From Blumeriella jaapii (taxonomy: Eukaryota > Ascomycota > Leotiomycetes > Helotiales > Drepanopezizaceae): 64,000 nt of DNA. The position numbers were made by a program, and so were the translations under genes. The notes under the pieces were generated by a model, which saw nothing but the letters and a program-made list of their open reading frames with translations, made no database searches and had not been told where the DNA came from. This document shows, piece by piece, positions 57,604-64,000 of this stretch (positions are counted from its first letter, which is position 1; each line of letters opens with the position of its first letter). The stretch is from contig VWND01000001.1 of the NCBI GenBank assembly GCA_009599575.1, positions 372,001 to 436,000 of the forward strand, read 5' to 3'.

Positions 57604-58634
57604 CTAGTAGCGCTTTCCAGCACGCAGGACATCTCCAAACTCATCCAACGGCGAGCGGATGAGCTTGGTCTCCTTCCACAGGTTGGGCGTAAGGTATCCG
57701 TATGTGTTGCCGACAGCGACGAAAGTGGCCTTGAGGGTGTTCTCGAGGGTCTTGGTGGAGCCGGAAGAAGAAGTGTAGATGTCGTCGACACCGGCAAGTT
57801 GAAGAAGACGCTTGACGGCGGGGGAGGCGACGAGCCCGGTACCACGGGGAGCTGGAATCAGCTAGGGGGAGTTAGCATCGCATTTCGTTCTAGAAATTCC
57901 AATCTACACATGGAGAATGGAGGACAACGGCAATACATACTCTGACCGAAACGGAACCACACTTTCCAGACTCCTTGGTAGGCAGAGAGTGAGGAAGACC
58001 CAAGTTGCTACCCCAGTATCCTCGGCGGATGGGCAGGACGCTCAGCTTGGCGATGATAATGGCAGCACGGATAGCAGTAGCGACTTCCTTGGAGGTTTTG
58101 ATACCAAGACCGACGTGACCCTCTGAATCACCAATGACAACAATAGCCTTGAATCGGGTTCGTTGACCGGCGCGAGTTTGCTTCTGGACAGGCTTAATCT
58201 GTAGGGGAGAGTAAGTCAGTAATGCTGGTTTTGCTGTACAATCTACCCCGAATCCTCCCTGTTCTCCTCGTCCAGCAGCCACGTCCTTCGAGTCTGCTTT
58301 TTCATCATATGATATGTGTACGTCCCGCACAAAAATCTCCCACACGTACCTTCATCACCTCATCCTTCAGCTTGGGCAGGAAGAAGTCGACAATCTGGTA
58401 CTCCTTGATGGGCAGACTGTGCAGGTAGATCTCCTCCATGCTCTTGATCTTGCCGTCCTTCACGAGACGTCCCAGCTTGGTGACGGGTTGCCACTCCTTC
58501 TCCTCGTTCTTGTTGGCGCCGCGACGGGGTCCACGTCGTCCACGTCCACGTCCGCGGTCTCCTCCACGGTCACCGCCGCGCGATCCGAATCCTCCTCCGC
58601 GAGCAGCAGCTCCGCCTCGTGGTGCGTCGGCCAT
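57604..58634 (-). CDS. RPS2: 40S ribosomal protein S2 (uS5)
   Basis: A structural protein of the small ribosomal subunit near the decoding centre and mRNA entry. Exons (minus) are 58,350-58,634, 57,941-58,198 and 57,604-57,861, giving 266 aa, the usual eukaryotic length. Introns are 151 and 79 bp with GTACGT and GTATGT donors. The N-terminus is a Gly/Arg-rich RGG tail ([18 protein letters not shown]), a known methylation-type region in this family. The conserved uS5 core follows: [53 protein letters not shown], then [20 protein letters not shown]. The C-terminus (DVLRAGKRY) is intact. The ATG at 58,634 is the only suitable start. Confidence 0.97.
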
Positions 58635-59254
58635 GTTGGGTATTCGGTTTGGGTGGTTTGTTATGAAAGGAACTGAGGGACGGGAGCTTCGTGGTGTTGT
58701 CGACGGCAACTTTTACTTTCCTCGCGAATTTGTGCGGATGAAGATGAATTAGCCGAGCTGCTGGCGGCCGCTAGCTTGAAATTGGAAGCGGTGTGGCCTG
58801 AGGCGGTAGTGGGGTTGATGTAGTGGGGTTGAATGCATCTACGGAGCGAGATTTTCCGTGCCGAGATTTTGGCGACGACAACAACAACAACAACAACAAC
58901 ACCACCATCACTTCACACTTCAAATACCACCAAGCTTGTCAGGGCATGCCGGCTTCCACGCCTGCTTTCTCGTCTCCTCATGTTCTTATTCTAGGAACAA
59001 AGATGCATAGAATTCGACCGATGCCTTTGCACCGAATCATGATCTCAAAATACGGACGTTCTTCTTTCCTCGAGACTGTCATCCAACATCAAGGGTCAAC
59101 ACCAAACCAAGCTTTTCTGATTCCAATCTTCCCGATTTCCAGATCCGAATTCTATATCCCACGTCCGCTCTGCATCCTAGGCTCCATTTTTGGCTGCGCA
59201 TTTCTCTCGTAATCCCTTTAAGCAACTCATCGATTTTCTACGACATGCCCAGCA
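58635..59254. other. intergenic: RPS2 promoter and (CAA)n tract
   Basis: It holds the RPS2 promoter and leader and a (CAA)n microsatellite at about 58,875-58,905. The plus-strand open stretch here starts at GTG and has no domain. Confidence 0.55.
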
Positions 59255-59509
59255 TCATCTCCGCCTTCTCAGCCCCATAATTTCGGGCAAAAACCGCCGC
59301 TCACATGTTGTCCGAATCCTCACCTCATACACCTCATCCTTCTCCGTCTCTTTAAAATGTATGATTATATGGGAGCGCGTAAACGCAGGCATCCCTAGAG
59401 CAGACCCGGGCGTAGACCGCTGAAAACTTCCGGGACTCCTAGCCTCGTATACGGCCCAGACGTCGTTGCCTTCGTGAAACGGGACTGTGATGATCTCCCT
59501 CTTCGTCAT
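59255..59509 (-). CDS. doubtful small ORF, possible last exon of an unrecognised gene
   Basis: It encodes 84 aa from the ATG at 59,509: MTKREIITVPFHEGNDVWAV, later FTRSHIIIHFKETEKDEVYEV and RFLPEIMGLRRRR. It looks protein-like, and the frame stays open upstream to an acceptor-like CAG at about 59,549 (upstream residues NIHLLYLHKNVCL). A possible upstream exon in the same direction ends at about 59,682 (frame RDARIVILPLRNIEAVLFER, then MNAKK), but I cannot place its start: its frame is closed by a TGA near 59,965. Function unknown; gene structure uncertain. Confidence 0.35.
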   Translation of the reverse strand: MTKREIITVPFHEGNDVWAVYEARSPGSFQRSTPGSALGMPAFTRSHIIIHFKETEKDEVYEVRIRTTCERRFLPEIMGLRRRR

Positions 59510-59759
59510 TAGACAGACGTTTTTGTGGAGGTAGAGAAGATGGATATTCTGTCTGCGGCCATCCTATCCACGCGTCGTCAGTACTGTTCCGCGATCTGAC
59601 TGGAGCGCCAGCAGTAAACAAATCATGCAAAGCTCACATACTTTGCGTTTTCTCCTTCATCTCCCCTCTCTCCTATTTCACCTTTTTCGCATTCATTCCC
59701 CTGCTTGTCAACCTCTCGAAAAGCACCGCTTCGATATTGCGCAGTGGTAAGATGACTAT

Positions 59760-62615
59760 TCGAGCATCTCTGTCATGGCGGGCCGCCGCTGCAGTGAGCT
59801 TGGGACGTGGCTCTGCAGCGTGGACATGACGGATGGTTGTTCTTTCTCTTCTCGCCGCCGGAGAAAGCTGTCCAGAAGGGGGGAATTGCGCGGCCGTGGA
59901 GGAGGAAGAGGAGCTATGTTTCTTCGTAAAGCGGGTCGCGTGAAGTCTTCTTCCTCGCGATCACAGACTTGAGTTGAACTGAGGGGCGGGGTCAGGGGCC
60001 TAGAGCGTAGGGATGGCAACATCCTCCCGCTTCTGGTTGCGGATCTAGATCCATAGCGTCAAAGGTTGATGGTCCTTTTGGATGGTGGTTACCAGATATC
60101 TGGAATATATGCTGCGGTACAATTGAGGTTGAAGTGGATAATGTTTACTCGTGTTTAGAGGAGAAGGCGGCGGTCATTCGGAAGAAACAAGAGCAGGGAA
60201 AAATCGATGCGGACCGGCTGGTGGCTGACGAAAGTGTAGGAGCTGTTCCAACCCATGCCGACAAGAAATTCACTGACGCACTTGAGCCCTTCAATCTTCA
60301 AGAACTTGCTGAGCGAAAAGTGATCCATTTTGTGACCTAGCAGAAAAGCAGCAGAAAAGATCAAGAGGGTCAAAATGGTATTCTATTCTAGTTTTCAATT
60401 GAGTAAGAAAGAGTCAAGTCGAAAAAACCTGACTTGATTCGGACTTGGTATGTAAAGTAGGGGAAGTCAAAGATGATTCATTCTTCGTGCCCTAACGGCC
60501 GGTTATGTACTTATGGATGTTTTAATACTATGGAAGGTGCGAGCCTTCAAATATGGATGATGACGTTGATGACTTGCAATCACCTCGTCATCTTGGTCCT
60601 TTCAAATGTTTAAGGATGCTTTATGCATATCTATATTTATGTAACAGGACTCTAACTTTTCAAGTTGTAGACCCGTTGAGTTTCCAAGGCATAGTGGCTG
60701 GTTGTGCTTACCATTCTCATCACAAGATCCAGGTTGTTTGTGACTTTAGAGATATGGGTTTAGTCGAGATTCCACCATTAAGGCTCTAGCTTCATCTAAG
60801 CATACTTGAACCTCCGATATTCTCCTTTCGGGTGGCACCGTGGTGAAATCAAGCACCAATAGTTGGATTCTGAAAGACAAGCTACGCTATGTATTCCGTA
60901 ATACCATAAATACATTTTCACGATAGCCTAGCGACTTAGCTAGGACGCTATCCTCAGCCTTCGCCTTCGCCTTTCCCCCTCGATCTTGAAGCACTAGCCG
61001 TCGGCAGACGATTTGGGTATACCGTATACATAACGAGTCAACGACAAATCTTGCACAGTTGGCGTACGTATGGCTTAACGGTCATACGCATAATGCGGAT
61101 TCTCGTGGGCACCGGGAGAATGGTAGCGTTGGGTAAAATCCCGCCAACTGTGCCAACTTCTAAACAAATCAGTTCGCCTGGTTATGTTCGAAGGAAGAGT
61201 CGTGCCCACCGATTCTTCCTGAGTTTTTTGCATTTTCTTTTGATTTTTGCTTTTTGGGAGTGTAAAATCCTGGTTGGTGCGATTTCTTTTGGTTTCCCGG
61301 TCAAGACCTATGTTGCTGTCGTCGCGTGGTTCCGTGCCAAGACCAACTCAACTTACTCTAAGAAAGCCACGTAATCGAGCGAACCGTGATCTCAAACCAC
61401 TATGACGATCTTTTCGCGATCATAGATCTTTTTTCGCGATCATAGAGCTTCACCATTTGAATAGTTGAGGATCCCGTGCTATTCATAAGTCTCTTTGGTC
61501 GCGAAAACGCGACAGTCGGTTGATTTGTTTACTTTTGCAACTCGCTTAAGTCACGGTACCCACTTTTATTTACCTGCACCGCACACCTGGACACTTACAA
61601 TAATCTTTCTACAATTGTGTTGGCATACATATACAACAAGACATTATGAGAAAGTTAACAAGTAGCATGGCTTCCAAAAGGTCATTGTTCAGAATCGACA
61701 CCCAGTTCCCTTCTATTCCCACGTTCTGTCACCGTCCTCGAGACTCCTACTCAAAACAATACAATCAATTTCTCTTGATCCAAGTCTCTTGACAAGGACT
61801 TCTAAATGTAATCCACCCGCCGGCGTAGACTGCACTGACTTCGTAGTACCGTGATGTTCGTCGATAACTGGGTGGATATTTGGTCCATCATAACCTCAAA
61901 GTAATTCAACACAATTATTTTGACGAACCCAAGCATTAACGTGCGTTCATACCTATGCTTGCAAGATTCTTGGTGCGGCAAGCCCTCGGATTTGAGGATA
62001 AAATCATATCAGCATAGAGCGAACACTGACCCCCTGCACTTGCCCTGTGCCTCATCAATGCTCCGTTGCGTCCTTCTTCTCAATGCAGCCTGTCATCAAG
62101 GTGAACAATAGAGACAGATCGATCCATCCTGCAAATTCCGCAAGCTTACGTCCTGCTGTCGTCAAACCAGTCGGTCCCGGTAAGATAGTATCTATCTCCC
62201 TATCGGAACTTCTTACCCTCGAATATGCGATTAAGAATTGCTTTCGAACCACGGATGCAAATAGCCAGTCATGAAACAAAACTTCCATGCTGCCCAACAA
62301 ACTAAAACAGTGGAGCTCCGCACAGCGTTGGTGCTGGCTTTATCGCATCCAAGCGGTTGCGATTTTGCGAGTGTACAGCTTCATAGGCATGGTAGTTGAG
62401 ATTCACCGTGCTGCTACGAGTATGAGCTGCCTCAAAATCAGGAACTCCATCCATTGTTATTGTTTTGCCCCCGCGTCTGCCGCGCCACGACCAGCTGATC
62501 CAGCTAATCAAAAACAATCAACAAGCTAGCAAAGAACCAAACCCCATTTTTAGGTGCCCATACCACCATCATTCCGTGACTCCGCCTTGGACTTCACTTT
62601 CCCCTTTTGGTCGTT
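59760..62615. other. mostly intergenic, no gene supported
   Basis: Fragments such as 60,134-60,340 (from a GTG; contains EEKAAVIRKKQEQGKIDADR) and 60,553-60,789 (MDDDVDDLQSPRHLG...) look faintly protein-like but are isolated, without domains or splice partners I can trust. A direct duplication of TTTTCGCGATCATAGA lies at about 61,411-61,449. Confidence 0.45.
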
Positions 62616-63446
62616 TCAATCGTACCGGATCCCTCCTTCGCCCCAGTATCCTCCATCGAACCCCCCGTTCTGAGTCGTGCGTTTCCCATCCTTTGCCTTG
62701 TCATAGACTCTCTTCGTCTCCCCCCCCTTTCTAGCCCCAGATCCCATCTTAGGCTCTGTTTCATCGAACACAGGGTCATGGCATTGCTTTGCGGTTCGTC
62801 CGCCCATGCGGCATCGGATGCAGAGTGGCTCGCCGCGGCAAGTAACTCCCAAGGTCTCGCAGCGAGAGCAGCGAGGGTCGTTCTCGGGTTTCATCGAATT
62901 CGAGACAGAAGCAGAGGCAGGAGTGCGTGACTTCTTGGTGGTAGTCTTCTTGCCACCGGTGTCGTCCTTCTCTCCCTCGTTGTACTCCATCTTACCCTCC
63001 TCAATGTTGGTAGGTGCGCCATGTTCCCGATGAGTCTTCTCAGCGCCGTTGATCACACGTCTGCTATCCTCCCCGCCATGTTCGTCATCTCCATCTTGGT
63101 CACCGATCTCCTTGAGCAGATTGTCCCGGATACCGCTACTTCCAGGAACGGCGGCTAGACAATCTTGCTTGCTTTTCTTCGCCTTTCTGCACTTCCCACA
63201 TGGTGCCGGTCCTCTACACACAACCTCTTGCCCTGTCTTGCTCGTTGCGTCAAGGCAGCTCGGACATGGGGGACTGTTTGGCTCAGAGCTCGGAGCCCAG
63301 CGCGGATTCATTTGCTTCTTCTTCTTCTTGGTAACAGGCTTGGTATCATTCTCTTGAGCAGCAGGCTCAGGATCGGAGCGGTCTTTGAAGATTGTTTCGA
63401 TGAAGGCAGGATCCTCGGAATACGTGGAGTTATTCGTGGTGCGCAT
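62616..63446 (-). CDS. Lys-rich protein with two six-cysteine (degenerate Zn2Cys6-like) motifs
   Basis: A single exon of 276 aa, from the ATG at 63,446 to the TGA at 62,616. Motif 1 has Cys 61, 64, 77, 83, 86 and 96 (C-x2-C-x12-C-x5-C-x2-C-x9-C). Motif 2 has Cys 193, 196, 203, 209, 212 and 222 (C-x2-C-x6-C-x5-C-x2-C-x9-C). The tail spacing is identical and both share C-R-G-x-x-x-C, so they are internal duplicates. The pattern resembles the fungal Zn(II)2Cys6 binuclear cluster, but the last spacer is one longer than usual and the typical basic residues after the second Cys are missing. The rest is hydrophilic and Lys/Glu/Asp-rich (TKKKKKQ), probably disordered. It may bind zinc; DNA binding is unproven. 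Confidence 0.7.
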   Translation of the reverse strand: MRTTNNSTYSEDPAFIETIFKDRSDPEPAAQENDTKPVTKKKKKQMNPRWAPSSEPNSPPCPSCLDATSKTGQEVVCRGPAPCGKCRKAKKSKQDCLAAVPGSSGIRDNLLKEIGDQDGDDEHGGEDSRRVINGAEKTHREHGAPTNIEEGKMEYNEGEKDDTGGKKTTTKKSRTPASASVSNSMKPENDPRCSRCETLGVTCRGEPLCIRCRMGGRTAKQCHDPVFDETEPKMGSGARKGGETKRVYDKAKDGKRTTQNGGFDGGYWGEGGIRYD

Positions 63447-64000
63447 TGTGGTCGTGATGGCGTGACGACACGCGTGGTTGTTTTTGTGTTGTGGGATGAG
63501 GAAACAAAGAAGGTAGAGTGAAAGGGTAGAAGGGTGGAAGAGTGGAAGGGCGCAGGGGACGTAGGTTCATAGAATTTGGAAAGCGCGCTAGCGCGCTAGT
63601 GCGCTCAGTGAGGATAGACCTCGTAGCTCTTCGTTTGCTAAATAGTATGGCCGCGGCCAGCATAACCGCGCTGGAAGATGAATGAGAGAAAAGGTAGGTA
63701 AGCTGAACATTCATTCGCTATATCTTCTTAAGCTTTGAATATGTACCGTCTTGGTTCGCTTAGAGATATATCTACTTGCAGAAAAAGTTCTTAATGCCCT
63801 CTATCATGCATACCGGGTATTTACAAATATATCTTTGCCAGATCGCAATGCAATATCTAGGCTCCTAATCCCTGAACTTATATTGAATCTCGAGTTGGCA
63901 TTAGATCTCGCACAGCATTTTTCCTTGCAGAAATTACCTTGTATATCAAGGCGGTACACCAGCTGATGGTACACGGTGGTACCCGTTGTATGCGGGTGAA
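63447..64000. other. intergenic to window end
   Basis: It contains the promoter of the preceding minus-strand gene. A GCGCGCTAGCGCGC palindrome lies at about 63,581-63,598 with a diverged extension GCGCTAGTGCGC. No gene is seen. Confidence 0.5.

Overview
The window is nuclear DNA of a filamentous ascomycete (Pezizomycotina). The evidence is short GT-AG introns of about 40-150 bp with fungal branch-point-like motifs, fungal protein families (alternative NADH dehydrogenase, VBA-like transporter, GT31-type glycosyltransferase with an Apple-like tail), and a block of retroelements saturated with C-to-T type decay that looks like repeat-induced point mutation (RIP). I cannot name the species.

Region 1 (1-22,882) is an AT-rich graveyard of nested LTR retrotransposons. 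The outermost element is a chromodomain-type Ty3/Gypsy family (family 2, 19,234-22,882). A second Gypsy family (family 1) inserted into it (copy B). B in turn received copy E (ending 6,339), a complete copy A (10,785-17,200) and two short, GC-balanced non-autonomous LTR elements of about 1 kb (7,702-8,761 and 9,102-10,098). Copy E received copy D (ending 4,919). Junctions, LTR ends and 5-bp target duplications are readable for A and for both short elements. No element keeps an intact ORF.

Region 2 (22,883-38,628) is a gene-bearing stretch: a SAC1 phosphoinositide phosphatase (+), an MFS vacuolar-type transporter (+, one frameshift), a GT31-like glycosyltransferase (+), an alternative NADH:ubiquinone oxidoreductase (-, one frameshift) and, divergent from it, an unrecognised nuclear-type protein (+). 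The two frameshifts are each one base missing from a short homopolymer, which may be assembly error.

Region 3 (38,629-53,988) has no gene I can support. It is rich in micro- and minisatellites and in TACTGTAC/TACAGTAC-like palindromes, and carries one clean MITE-like element (43,806-44,345) with 31-bp perfect terminal inverted repeats and TA flanks.

Region 4 (53,989-64,000) carries four minus-strand loci: a roughly 959-aa membrane-anchored, Cys-rich, 26-residue-repeat protein; ribosomal protein uS5 (RPS2); a doubtful small ORF; and a protein with a duplicated six-cysteine motif. The genes are housekeeping or unrelated functions; I see no biosynthetic cluster or operon-like system. The most novel-looking items are the RIP-escaping short LTR family, the MITE, the repeat surface protein and the duplicated-cysteine protein.
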